From assembly GCF_002999235.1 (NCBI RefSeq), contig NZ_CP027236.1:2976001-3040000 (forward strand): a stretch of 64,000 nucleotides of DNA, written 5' to 3'. The notes below the pieces were generated by a model. That model saw nothing but the letters and a program-made list of their open reading frames with translations, made no database searches and was not told the origin of the DNA. Numbering within the stretch: the stretch's first letter is position 1; each line of letters begins with the position of its first letter. The DNA comes from Actinomyces sp. oral taxon 897 (GTDB lineage Bacteria > Actinomycetota > Actinomycetes > Actinomycetales > Actinomycetaceae). This document shows, in pieces, positions 1-7,737 of this stretch. The position numbers and the translations under genes were made by a program.

Positions 1-2
1 AC

Positions 3-86
3 GCCGCCTGCCACCTGGTGCACGCCGCCCGATCCGTCCGGGACGCCGGGCGGGTGGTCCCCGGCCTGCGGGCCTGCCCCGCGTAG
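3..86 (+). CDS. C-terminal end of an upstream gene (partial)
   Basis: This frame is open from the window edge to a TAG at 84-86 and has the strong G/C third-position bias of the real genes here. It encodes about 27 residues ending in LRACPA. It lies 9 bases before the GTG of the zinc protease gene, so it may be the last codons of the preceding gene of the same operon. In related actinobacteria a D-alanyl-D-alanine carboxypeptidase gene often sits here, but the visible tail carries no diagnostic motif, so the product is not named. Confidence 0.35.
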   Translation, partial: AACHLVHAARSVRDAGRVVPGLRACPA

Positions 87-95
87 GCTGACGAC

Positions 96-1397
96 GTGAC
101 TGAGCCGACCGGCATACCCCCAGCCTCGAGCGCCGCCGACCTGGTGGACTGGCGCACCGCCACTACCCTGGCGCGCCTGGGGACCCCCGCGGGGCCGGTC
201 GTGCCCGCACCCGTGCGCCGCTCCACGGTCGAGCTCCTGCGCCGCAGCGCCATTGAGGCCCCCGCCTGGGTCGGACGGATCACCGGCCTGCGGCGTGCGG
301 CCCAGCTGGCGGCAGACAGGACGGAGGTCCTGGTGGTGGACCGCGCCGGGCTCCAACGAGCCTCGGCGGAGGCGCTTCAGGGCGTCCTGACGCGGGTGGA
401 CGCCCCGTGCCTGTCCGGCAGGCTCGCACGGGCGGGGTGCCTGCCCGCCACCGTCCAGCTCGCCGGGGCCCTGGGCGCCGTCTCCACCCGTCTCCTGGGC
501 CAGGTCGTCCCGGTCATGGCCGGGCAGCGGCCTGCTGGCCGACGGCGGCCGGGACCCGCCACCGCGAAGGCCCTGGTGACCTCCCGGATCCTCCTGGTGG
601 CCCCCAACGTCCTGGCGCTCCAGCGTCGCCTTGACCTGGACCTCCTGGACCTGCCCGCCTGGATCTGCCTGCACGAGGCCGCTCATGCCGTCCAGCTCGC
701 CGTCGCCCCCTGGCTGGCCGAGCAGATCGTCTCCGACCTGGCCGCCGTCCTCGGTGCCGTTAGCCAGGTCGGTACCAGCCAGGCCGCCAGTCCGGCTGGT
801 ACCACCGGGCAGGCCGCTGACCAGGCCGCTGGTCAGGCCGGCACCGGGCAGGTCGCCAGCCCGACTGGTGCCGCTGGTCAGGCCTCTGGCCAGGTCTCCT
901 CTGACCACGGTGGCGCGGAGCCCGGGCCGTCCCCGGTGTCCACGGTCCTGGGACGTCTGACCCGTATCGCGGCCGTGGCCCGCCTGGACGGCCCCACGCC
1001 CGCCAGGCTGGGTGGCGTACTCAGTGAGGAGGGGCGGGAACGACTGGCACGGCTGGTGGCGACCCTAACCTTCCTGGAGGGGCACGCCGAGGTGGTGCTC
1101 GACGCCGTCGAACCTGCCCAGATGCCCTCGGTGTACCGTCTGCGCTCGCTCCTGGCGCACTCACGCCGACGTGAGCAGGGGGTCGGACCTGGGCTCGGGC
1201 TGGGGTCCCTGATCTACCGGCTGGCAGGGCTGGAGGCCAAGAGGGCGCAGTACGCCACCGGGGCCGCCTTCGCCCGTGCGGTCGTGGAGCGGGTGGGGCA
1301 CACGGGCCTCAACGCCGCCTGGGCCGGTCCTGAGATGATGCCCCGCCCCGAGGAGCTGGAGCACCCCCGCGCCTGGATGGACCGCGTCCTGGGGTAG
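96..1397 (+). CDS. Zinc-dependent metalloprotease-like protein (DUF2342 / F420-associated family)
   Basis: A 433-residue protein starting at GTG 96. It holds a clear HEAAH zinc-binding motif at residues 193-197, within CLHEAAHAVQLAV. It matches the actinobacterial family once named 'coenzyme F420 biosynthesis associated', which normally precedes tilS and hpt. The physiological substrate is not known. A low-complexity insertion of about 45 residues rich in A, G, Q and T (roughly residues 225-270) interrupts the region after the motif and looks like an expanded in-frame repeat. The end is followed by 500 bases without a convincing gene. Family assignment is firm, function is not. Confidence 0.85.
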   Translation: MTEPTGIPPASSAADLVDWRTATTLARLGTPAGPVVPAPVRRSTVELLRRSAIEAPAWVGRITGLRRAAQLAADRTEVLVVDRAGLQRASAEALQGVLTRVDAPCLSGRLARAGCLPATVQLAGALGAVSTRLLGQVVPVMAGQRPAGRRRPGPATAKALVTSRILLVAPNVLALQRRLDLDLLDLPAWICLHEAAHAVQLAVAPWLAEQIVSDLAAVLGAVSQVGTSQAASPAGTTGQAADQAAGQAGTGQVASPTGAAGQASGQVSSDHGGAEPGPSPVSTVLGRLTRIAAVARLDGPTPARLGGVLSEEGRERLARLVATLTFLEGHAEVVLDAVEPAQMPSVYRLRSLLAHSRRREQGVGPGLGLGSLIYRLAGLEAKRAQYATGAAFARAVVERVGHTGLNAAWAGPEMMPRPEELEHPRAWMDRVLG

Positions 1398-1900
1398 GGC
1401 GCGTCCCTGCCCGTCCCACCCTTGTGCGTGGCGTGCACCTGCCCCGCGGCGCGCAGGCGACGCAGCCGGGAGCTCGCGGCCGACGGCAGCCGGGAGCGCC
1501 TGTCCGGCACGCGGGCGACGCCTTCGAGGGCTCCCGTCCTTGCCTGGGGAAGTACTGACCCCGTCCTGGTGCGGGTCATCCTCCCGTCCTCGCCCGGGCA
1601 GATCCCGGACCAGGTGGTGAGGATGCGCCGAGGCCAGCCTGTGGCAGGCTTGGGGTGTCGGCGCGGAACCGGCCCCCAGCCGTCGGGCCCTGCTGGCGGC
1701 GTCGGCCACTGGTCCTCACCGGGACCGGCTGGTCGGCTGGAACCTGCACGGCGGGAGCTGGGCCTCACGCACCCGCAGGCACCTGCCCGCCGTCGGGCAA
1801 TGCGCGGCAGGGCCCTGCGACGGGAGCTGCGGCGGGAGCTGGGGCGGCCGTTGCCGACACCGTACCGGCGCCAGATGCCACACAGTGAAGGACTGAAGTG
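1398..1900. other. 503-base gap without credible gene (expected tilS position)
   Basis: Several frames are open here because of the high GC content, but none shows the codon bias of the flanking genes, a ribosome binding site or a recognisable domain. In many actinobacteria tilS (tRNA-Ile lysidine synthetase) lies between the zinc protease and hpt. No PP-loop motif (SGGxDS) is visible on either strand. Confidence 0.6.
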
Positions 1901-2455
1901 ATGGACGCAGGAGACATGGACGGCGACCTCGCACAGGTGCTCATTACCGAGGAGGAGATCGCCTCCCGCCTGGACGCCATGGCGGCCCAGATCGAGGCCG
2001 ACTACGTCGACAAGGACGTGCTGCTCGTAGGCGTGCTCAAGGGCGCCGTCTACGTCATGGCGGACCTTTCCCGCCGCCTGCACCGTAGCGTGCCCATGGA
2101 CTGGATGGCGGTGTCCTCCTACGGGTCGGGCACCAAGTCCTCCGGTGTGGTACGTATCCTCAAGGACCTCGACGCCGACCTGACCGGCAGGCACGTCCTG
2201 ATCGTGGAGGACATTATCGACTCCGGGCTGACCCTGTCGTGGCTGGCGGGTAACCTGTCCTCACGCGGGGCCGCCAGCGTGCGTATTGCGACCCTTCTGC
2301 GCAAGCCTGAGGCCCTGAAGGTGGAGGTGGACGTGTCCTACGTCGGCTTTGACATTCCCAATGAGTTCGTGGTCGGTTACGGCCTGGACTATGCCGAGCG
2401 CTACCGCAACCTGTCGTTCATTGGCACCCTGCGGCCTGAGGTGTACCACCACTGA
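1901..2455 (+). CDS. hpt: Hypoxanthine phosphoribosyltransferase
   Basis: A 184-residue enzyme of purine salvage that joins hypoxanthine or guanine to PRPP to make IMP or GMP in the cytoplasm. The PRPP-binding signature [13 protein letters not shown] lies near residues 98-110, and the loop around [10 protein letters not shown] precedes it. Length is normal for the family. ATG 1901 is chosen because a GAAGGA ribosome site lies 8 bases upstream; GTG 1898 is an alternative. hpt usually precedes ftsH directly, but here almost 20 kb of accessory DNA separates them. Confidence 0.95.
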   Translation: MDAGDMDGDLAQVLITEEEIASRLDAMAAQIEADYVDKDVLLVGVLKGAVYVMADLSRRLHRSVPMDWMAVSSYGSGTKSSGVVRILKDLDADLTGRHVLIVEDIIDSGLTLSWLAGNLSSRGAASVRIATLLRKPEALKVEVDVSYVGFDIPNEFVVGYGLDYAERYRNLSFIGTLRPEVYHH

Positions 2456-2543
2456 GGGGGACGCGGGCGACAGGTGCGCACCCGCGCGTGGCTGGTCGCA
2501 GGCTCCTCTGCCAGCGCCTTCAGGGGTAGGGCATGATAGGCCC

Positions 2544-3287
2544 ATGAGCAAGACCGTCCGCCTGTATGACGCCCTTGATCCGCATCAGGGGCGGCGCTGT
2601 CCGTTGTACTGGAGGCGACGGCGTCGTATTATTGTTCCCGCGGTCAGGCAGCCGAGCATGCTGCTGGGGTGTTTGTTCGGTTTTACCTGTTTTGGGTTGT
2701 TTGCCCCGTACTACCTGGTGGACAAGATTCCGGAATTGCTTAACAGCTGGCGTTGGCACGTGGGGTCGGCGGTCATCTCTGTCCTAGCCGGCCTGTTTAT
2801 GGTCGCGGTCTGCGTGTTTGTCGTCGTCTACTCCGTGCTGTTCGGCACGTCGGTCACCTGGTTCGACCGCGACGGGGCGCACGTCTTCTACCTCCTGCAG
2901 CCGGTCGTGGTGGTGCCCTGGGAGGCGATTCTGGCGGAGGGGAGCCTGCAGCAGGAGGACTTCATGGATTCCGCCGAGGGCTCTATGCCATTCGTCTTTG
3001 TCACCGTGAACGGTATTCCCTGGCCGTGGTTGCCGGGTTTCGCCCGCCTGGGGGTGTGGGCGCGTAGCTGGGGGCCGCTCATGCGGCGTATGCGCCGCGT
3101 CCTGCGCTGGGCCGACTGGGCAGGCTACCTGGAGGAGGCCAGGTGCCACCTGGGTGACGACCCCGACACCCGCAAGGAGGAGCGTTGCATCTGGTACCGT
3201 CCCTCGCCCCTGGCCTCCAGGAGGAGCCGGGCCTACTGGTCAGGTCGCCGCGTCACCTGGCCGGGCCCTGAGGACGACACCCCGTAG
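2544..3287 (+). CDS. Hypothetical membrane protein with two transmembrane segments
   Basis: A 247-residue protein of unknown function starting at ATG 2544. It has a basic N-terminus (YWRRRRR), two hydrophobic segments (about residues 40-60 and 75-100) and a soluble C-terminal part rich in W and R. The arrangement resembles small proteins in which a two-helix hairpin precedes a PH-like or YcxB-like domain (the TSVTWFDRDGAHVFYL region), but this is only a guess. It sits between hpt and the cas1 remnant. Codon use is slightly less GC-rich than in hpt. Nothing links it to the CRISPR system beyond location. Confidence 0.7.
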   Translation: MSKTVRLYDALDPHQGRRCPLYWRRRRRIIVPAVRQPSMLLGCLFGFTCFGLFAPYYLVDKIPELLNSWRWHVGSAVISVLAGLFMVAVCVFVVVYSVLFGTSVTWFDRDGAHVFYLLQPVVVVPWEAILAEGSLQQEDFMDSAEGSMPFVFVTVNGIPWPWLPGFARLGVWARSWGPLMRRMRRVLRWADWAGYLEEARCHLGDDPDTRKEERCIWYRPSPLASRRSRAYWSGRRVTWPGPEDDTP

Positions 3288-4059
3288 TCCCGGTCGACTG
3301 CCAACGCCAGTCGGCTCCTGACCCAGGCCGCCTTCTGCGAGGACGACACCCGGTGTCTGCCACTGGCACGTGCTATTGTCCGCGCCAAGCTCCGCCACCA
3401 GATGAATGTGCTGCGCCGTGTGGGACGGCGGGGGCTGGCCGAGACCGTGACCGAGACCTGCTCCGCCCTGCGCGACGCCGTCCGGGAGGACTGGTGCCGC
3501 TGCAGACGTCCAGGAGCTCATGGGTGTGGAGGGGGCGGCGTCAGCACGGTACTTTGCCTGCGTCTCCGCGCTGTTGCCTGAGGAGATGCGTTTTACCGCC
3601 CGGAGCCGTCGCCCGCCTCTGGATCTTCCTAACGCGGCGCTGTCATACGCCTACGCAATCCTCCTGGGAGAGTGTGTGGGGGCGTTGCTGGCGGCCGGGC
3701 TGGAGCCCTCCCTCGGCGTGCTGCACTCATCCACGGACAAACGCCCCAGCCTCGCCCTGGATCTGATGGAGGAGTTCCGGCCGCTGCTGGTGGACAGAAC
3801 TGTTGTCGCGCTGCTGCGCACCGGGCGTCTGAGGGTGGAGCACGCGGTTCCCTCACCGGATGGTGAGGGCGTGTGGCTGAGCCGTGATGGTAAGAAGGCG
3901 TTGGTGGACGGTTACGAGGCTACTATGCAACGTCAGGTTAAGGGGGCGCTGCCGGGTTTCTCCGGGACGTGGCGGCGTCACCTGCACCACGAGGCCCAGT
4001 TGCTGGGGCGGGCGATTGCGGAACCTGGTTATGAGTGGGTGGGGGCGTCGTGGCGGTGA
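3288..4059 (+). pseudogene. cas1: cas1 remnant: N-terminal domain lost, one frameshift
   Basis: The frame running from 3288 reads ANASRLLTQAAF...LARAIVRAKLRHQ...LRRVGRRGL, typical of the middle of Cas1, then goes out of frame between about 3483 and 3500. The rest is in another frame (AADVQELMGVEGAASARYF, LDLPNAALSYAYAILLGEC) and runs to the stop at 4057-4059. The C-terminal part keeps the metal-binding residues of the integrase: E in GVEGAA, H in GVLHSSTDK, and D in LALDLMEEF. The first 90 or so residues (beta domain) are absent, because the frame opens directly after the stop of the preceding gene. Cas1 with Cas2 inserts new spacers, so this copy should be inactive unless the shift is a sequencing error. 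Confidence 0.85.
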
Positions 4060-4337
4060 CCGTGATAGCGGCCTATGACATCTCCTCTGACCACCGGCGG
4101 GGACGTCTGGCGGCCGAGTTCCAGGGGTGGGGGTACCGTATTCAGGAGTCGGTGTTCCAGCTGCGGGTCGAGCCCGCTGACCTTGAGGTACTGCGTGGTA
4201 GGATCAGGGACATTATTAAGGAGTCCGACGACGTGGTCCATCTCTGCCTGTTGTGCGCGTCCTGTGCGGGACGGATGGAGGTCTACGGCACGGCGCCCGC
4301 GCTCGACGACGGGGGCCTGTACCGGGGGATCTGGTGA
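4056..4337 (+). CDS. cas2: CRISPR adaptation protein Cas2
   Basis: A 93-residue protein with the Cas2 beginning MTVIAAYDIS and the YRIQESVFQ core. Cas2 forms the dimeric scaffold of the Cas1-Cas2 integrase. GTG 4056 is preferred because it overlaps the cas1 stop in a GTGA arrangement; GTG 4035 or 4050 would add 2-7 residues. The gene looks intact and ends 282 bases before the first CRISPR repeat. With cas1 broken, spacer acquisition would need a Cas1 from elsewhere in the genome. Confidence 0.92.
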   Translation: MTVIAAYDISSDHRRGRLAAEFQGWGYRIQESVFQLRVEPADLEVLRGRIRDIIKESDDVVHLCLLCASCAGRMEVYGTAPALDDGGLYRGIW

Positions 4338-4619
4338 GGGGGCGTGGTGCGGTGCCAGCGGGGTTGAGGCCGGTCGAGTCTGTGGTCTTGGTCACTACTA
4401 CTGTGGTGCGGGACACCCCTCCTGACTGCCACTTTTCCGCATGGTCTCGTCCAAAGCCGGCGCCGGATCCGCTCCCGGGGCCGTCGGTGGCGAGTGGCGT
4501 CATACCAACGAAAGGTGGTATAAATGGACCCGTTCCGGCCACCTCCGGAAGGGCCTCCACAGGCCGGTGGCGATCCAGCCCCTGGAAACGTTGCAATCAC
4601 GCGGCTCCCAGAGGCAGGG
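4338..4619 (+). promoter_or_regulatory. CRISPR leader with extended -10 promoter candidate
   Basis: The 282 bases between cas2 and the first repeat are the expected leader. At 4502-4521 an inverted repeat (ATACCA, 8-base loop, TGGTAT) overlaps a good extended -10 box, TGGTATAAAT at 4516-4525. Transcription from it would begin about 90 bases before the first repeat and read the array on the plus strand. The rest of the leader shows no gene. Confidence 0.5.
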
Positions 4620-5005
4620 GTCAGGGAGCACCCCGCACCGCTAGGTGCATTAAGACGCGAACTCCGCCGCGGACGCGACGGGACGTCGGTCAGGGAGCAC
4701 CCCGCACCGCTAGGTGCATTAAGACGACTCCTTCGGGCGTGACAGCCCGCCGTCCTGGGAGGTCAGGGAGCACCCCGCACCGCTAGGTGCATTAAGACGG
4801 TAGACTACTTGCTGAAGTGGCGGAGTGCCGCCTTCAGTCAGGGAGCACCCCGCACCGCTAGGTGCATTAAGACTAGGGCGGCGAACAGGTTCAGCCTCGG
4901 GATCTGGTCAGGGAGCACCCCGCACCGCTAGGTGCATTAAGACCTTTTAATCCGAAGGTCGTGGGTTCGAGACTCACGTCAGGGAGCACCCCGGCACCGC
5001 TCTAG
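4620..5005 (+). CRISPR. CRISPR array: five identical 37-base repeats, one decayed repeat, five spacers
   Basis: Repeats start at 4620, 4689, 4762, 4837 and 4907. Each begins GTCAGGGAGCACCCCG and ends TAGGTGCATTAAGAC, 37 bases in all. A sixth copy at 4978 keeps only its first 24 bases, with one inserted G, and marks the distal end. Spacers are 32, 36, 38, 33 and 34 bases. The last eight bases, ATTAAGAC, resemble the 5' handle of type III crRNAs, which fits the cas10 operon downstream and plus-strand transcription from the cas2 side. The fifth spacer (4944-4977) is a tRNA-Lys segment. Confidence 0.97.
4944..4977 (+). other. Spacer 5: 3' half of a tRNA-Lys(UUU) sequence
   Basis: The 34-base spacer starts with a tRNA-Lys anticodon loop (CTTTTAA), continues with an anticodon-stem and variable-loop-like stretch (TCCGAAGGTC) and ends with a full T arm (GTGGG, TTCGAGA, CTCAC) whose stem pairs. 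It is not a tRNA gene because acceptor and D arms are missing and it sits exactly between two repeats. It was probably captured from a mobile element whose attachment site copies the 3' end of tRNA-Lys, or from the chromosome. Confidence 0.8.
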
Positions 5006-5156
5006 CCCCCTTAGCGTGGACGGGGCAGGGCCTGTTTGCAGGGGTCGGGGCGCAGGGTGTTTGCTTCCGGGTTCAGGCGGTGTGCAGGTCGTGTGGGGTC
5101 GGGGGTGGTCGCCGTCGGGCGGGAGGTCGTGGTGCCTGCTGGTGGCGCGGGGCCGT

Positions 5157-5357
5157 GTTGCACATTCATCCCGGGGTCCTGGTGGGGTCGTTGGCGTCAT
5201 TCCAACGTTTTCCCGCCCCGTGGGACGTCCGGGGACAGGATGAATGTGCAACTCGGGCGCCGTTGCACATTCATCCTGTTTCCGGGCCCTGGTTTGCCAG
5301 GCAGATCCGCGTGGTCCCGCCGTTTACTGATCGCGGTTTGTAAAAAGAATGTGCAAC
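5157..5357. repeat. 201-base element: two 96-base units with 15-base inverted ends
   Basis: Unit 1 (5157-5252) begins GTTGCACATTCATCC and ends with its exact reverse complement. After a 9-base linker, unit 2 (5262-5357) starts with the same 15 bases and ends GAATGTGCAAC, an 11-base match. Unit 2 carries TTGTAAAAAG before its right end. A second copy with the same lengths, in opposite orientation, lies at 48685-48885. No reading frame is supported. It looks like a tandem pair of MITE- or REP-like palindromic units. Confidence 0.85.
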
Positions 5358-5387
5358 TCCGGCTGACGGCCGCTCGCGAGAGCCGCC

Positions 5388-5580
5388 TGAGCCACCTGGG
5401 CGCCGCCTGAGCTGCCATGACCTGCCTGTGGGTGCCATCTGAGCCGCCGTGGCCTGCTTGCGAGCCGTCCGCGGCTGCCATGGCCCGTCCGCGAGCCGCT
5501 TGAGTCGCCATGGCCTGCTTGCGAGCCGCCCGCGAGCTACCTGCGAGCCGTCCGAGCGCCGCCTGAGCCGCCGTGGAGGT
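5388..5580. repeat. Degenerate repeats of about 30 bases
   Basis: Variants of GAGCCGCC(G/A)TGGCCTGCTTG and TGCGAGCCG recur through this stretch; the core TGGCCTGCTT occurs at 5450 and again 61 bases later at 5511. The region lies between the palindromic element and the cas10 promoter region and shows no supported gene. Confidence 0.55.
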
Positions 5581-5700
5581 GCCCCACGCCGAGCCACCTC
5601 CTCACAGTGTGTGCTCTGACACTCTCAGGGGTGGGAGACAGACCGCCCTCCCGTGTGGCAGGATGACCCATGTCACAGCCCACCGGAGGACGTCCCCATG

Positions 5701-7737
5701 CACCTGGTCATGCTTGAGACGAACGGCAACCAGCGGTTCGTCTTCACCTCCCCGCGCCAGCGCGAGAACATCGGCGCCTCCTACCTGCTGACCATGCTCG
5801 CCCCCTGGACGCTCGCCGCGGCCCAGGACCTGGGGATCGACGCCACCCCCGTCTCGGTGTCCTCCGGCAAGATCATCCTCACGGTCCCCGACGAGCCCAG
5901 CGCCAGGCGGCTCATTGGCGCCGTCACCCGCCAGGTCCTGGCCCTCGCCCCCGGCATGGACGTCAGCGGCGTCTTCAAGGAGATCACGTCCCTGACCGAG
6001 GACGAGCTCAGGGACATCCACGTCGTCGCCAACCGCTACAACCTCGCCCGGCCCCCGGCCGAGGCGCGCTTCGCCCAGATCCCCTACCTGGTGCGTGCCG
6101 ACGACTCCTCCCTGCCCGCCGCACCCGCCTCAAGGATCCTCGGTGGCATGCCGCCGGAGGGGCGCGCCTACTCCCTGCCCAGCCAGGTCAAGCGCGCCTG
6201 CTCCCAAAGAGCCCGTAATCGGCTCGTGGCCCAGGCCCGGGAGAGCACGAGCTTCAGGCACGACGACGAGTTCATTGAACGCCTGGCCAAGAGCCTGAAG
6301 ACCCTGGAGGACGCCTTCGACCCCGACCCCTTGACGCAGGGTGCCGGTGACGCGCCAGGAGAGGACGCGGCCACCACGCGGCCCGCGATCGACCTGTCCA
6401 AGATCGCCGTCATCCACATTGACGGCAACGGCGTGGGCGCCATTATGCGGGACATTAAGGCGAGCATGGACAGCATTCCCGCGGACGACCTCGACACCGT
6501 CCTGTCCCCGCCCCTACCGCGGTCCACCGGCACGGGCGGGGCCGTGCCGCCCGGCGGGCCCGACGCGCCGCCCAGCGAGCCCGAGAGGCTGCGCCGCTTC
6601 CTCCTGGCCGTCAACGAACGCCTTGACTACGTGGTCAGGGAGTCGTTCTTCCGGGCCTGGCGCGAGATCGCCCAGTGGTGGGCCCTGGAGCAGGAGGGCA
6701 GGCCGGGTCGCGAGGACGTGCAGGAGGGCGGGCCCCTGCTCACCGGCGTCATCCCCGTGGTGCCCATCCTCCTGGGCGGAGACGACCTCACGGTCCTCAC
6801 CGAGGGGCGGTACGCCCTGCCCTTCATGGCCTCCTACCTGACCGCCTACGAGAAGCTGACCAGCCAGGACACGATCCTCCGTCACCTGAGCCCCCGGGCC
6901 CGGCGCGACGGCGTCCCCACCCCCATGACCGCCGCCGCCGGGGCCGCCGTCGTCCCGCGCCCCTTCCCCTTCCACCTGGCCTACACCCTGGCCGAGCGCC
7001 TGGTGGCCGAGGCCAAGAAGGTCGGCAAGGCAGAGAGGCAGGAGTGCTCCACCCTGACCTACCACGCCCTGTTCGACTCCACCGTCGCCGACGCCGGGGA
7101 GCTGCTCAAGGGCTACGAGGCCTTCACCGCCCGCCCCTACCGCCTGGACGCCACCGTGGCCGGGACGTCTGCGCCCGATGCCGGGGACGACCACGCGACG
7201 GCCCTCCCGCCCCACCCCGGGCCGCAGGCGCCGTCCGGGCCCGCCAGCCCCGACGCCCTCCCCGAGCCTGCCGCCTCCCGGAGCGTCGAGCCCGACCTGG
7301 TCGAGCCCGACCTGAGGGGCACCTCGTGGGCGCACATGTGCGACCTCAGCCGCCGCTTCCGGGGCCTGGGTGCGTACGCCGGGGACGGCCCCGCCCCCGC
7401 GGACGCCCCGGGCGCCGGACCTGACGCCGCCGCCACCTCCTTCCCCAAGACCCGCGCCGCCCGTATACGCAAGCTCCTCTCCGACCGCGCCGCCGCCCCC
7501 GACAGGCAGGAGGAGCTGACCGGGAGGATCGCCGATGAGTGGGCGGACGCCCGCCGGGTCCTGGACGAGGACCTCGTTGACACGATCGGCGACCCCCGTT
7601 ACGTCTTCGACCTCATTGAGCTCACCGACCTCCTTCCAGCGTCCTACCTGACGGGGGCCGACTCGGCCAGGCCGGCCGCCGCACCCGGGGCCGGTCGGGA
7701 GCGCACCACCTCAGCGACCGCACAGGAGGACCAGTGA
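5701..7737 (+). CDS. cas10: Cas10-family large subunit of a type III-D-like complex
   Basis: A 678-residue protein. ATG 5701 has GGAGGA upstream. The N-terminus goes straight into a palm-like domain (LETNGNQRFVFTSPRQRENIGAS), so the HD nuclease domain of many Cas10 proteins is missing. A first palm core is at about residues 234-245 (KIAVIHIDGNGVGAIM) and the second palm carries the cyclase motif GGDD at 359-362 (ILLGGDDLTVL). Cas10 with an intact GGDD makes cyclic oligoadenylate after target-RNA binding. A stretch rich in A, P and D at about 480-570 is probably a linker. It is the first of seven overlapping genes; the stop overlaps the next start in GTGA. Confidence 0.9.
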   Translation, partial: HLVMLETNGNQRFVFTSPRQRENIGASYLLTMLAPWTLAAAQDLGIDATPVSVSSGKIILTVPDEPSARRLIGAVTRQVLALAPGMDVSGVFKEITSLTEDELRDIHVVANRYNLARPPAEARFAQIPYLVRADDSSLPAAPASRILGGMPPEGRAYSLPSQVKRACSQRARNRLVAQARESTSFRHDDEFIERLAKSLKTLEDAFDPDPLTQGAGDAPGEDAATTRPAIDLSKIAVIHIDGNGVGAIMRDIKASMDSIPADDLDTVLSPPLPRSTGTGGAVPPGGPDAPPSEPERLRRFLLAVNERLDYVVRESFFRAWREIAQWWALEQEGRPGREDVQEGGPLLTGVIPVVPILLGGDDLTVLTEGRYALPFMASYLTAYEKLTSQDTILRHLSPRARRDGVPTPMTAAAGAAVVPRPFPFHLAYTLAERLVAEAKKVGKAERQECSTLTYHALFDSTVADAGELLKGYEAFTARPYRLDATVAGTSAPDAGDDHATALPPHPGPQAPSGPASPDALPEPAASRSVEPDLVEPDLRGTSWAHMCDLSRRFRGLGAYAGDGPAPADAPGAGPDAAATSFPKTRAARIRKLLSDRAAAPDRQEELTGRIADEWADARRVLDEDLVDTIGDPRYVFDLIELTDLLPASYLTGADSARPAAAPGAGRERTTSATAQEDQ

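Noticed and set aside
1422..1901. A 159-codon frame as tilS or another gene
   Set aside because: Composition is arginine/proline noise, no SGGxDS motif, no ribosome site, and it runs past the hpt start.
4035..4337. Longer Cas2 starting at GTG 4035
   Set aside because: Family proteins begin close to MTVIAAYD, and the GTGA overlap at 4056 fits the gene-coupling style of the locus.
4944..4977. A tRNA-Lys gene
   Set aside because: Only the anticodon-loop to T-arm part exists and it is bounded by CRISPR repeats; acceptor and D arms are missing.
5573..5791. Upstream starts for Cas10 (5653) or a small gene before it
   Set aside because: ATG 5701 has a GGAGGA site and begins at the conserved first strand; the upstream codons add nothing conserved.
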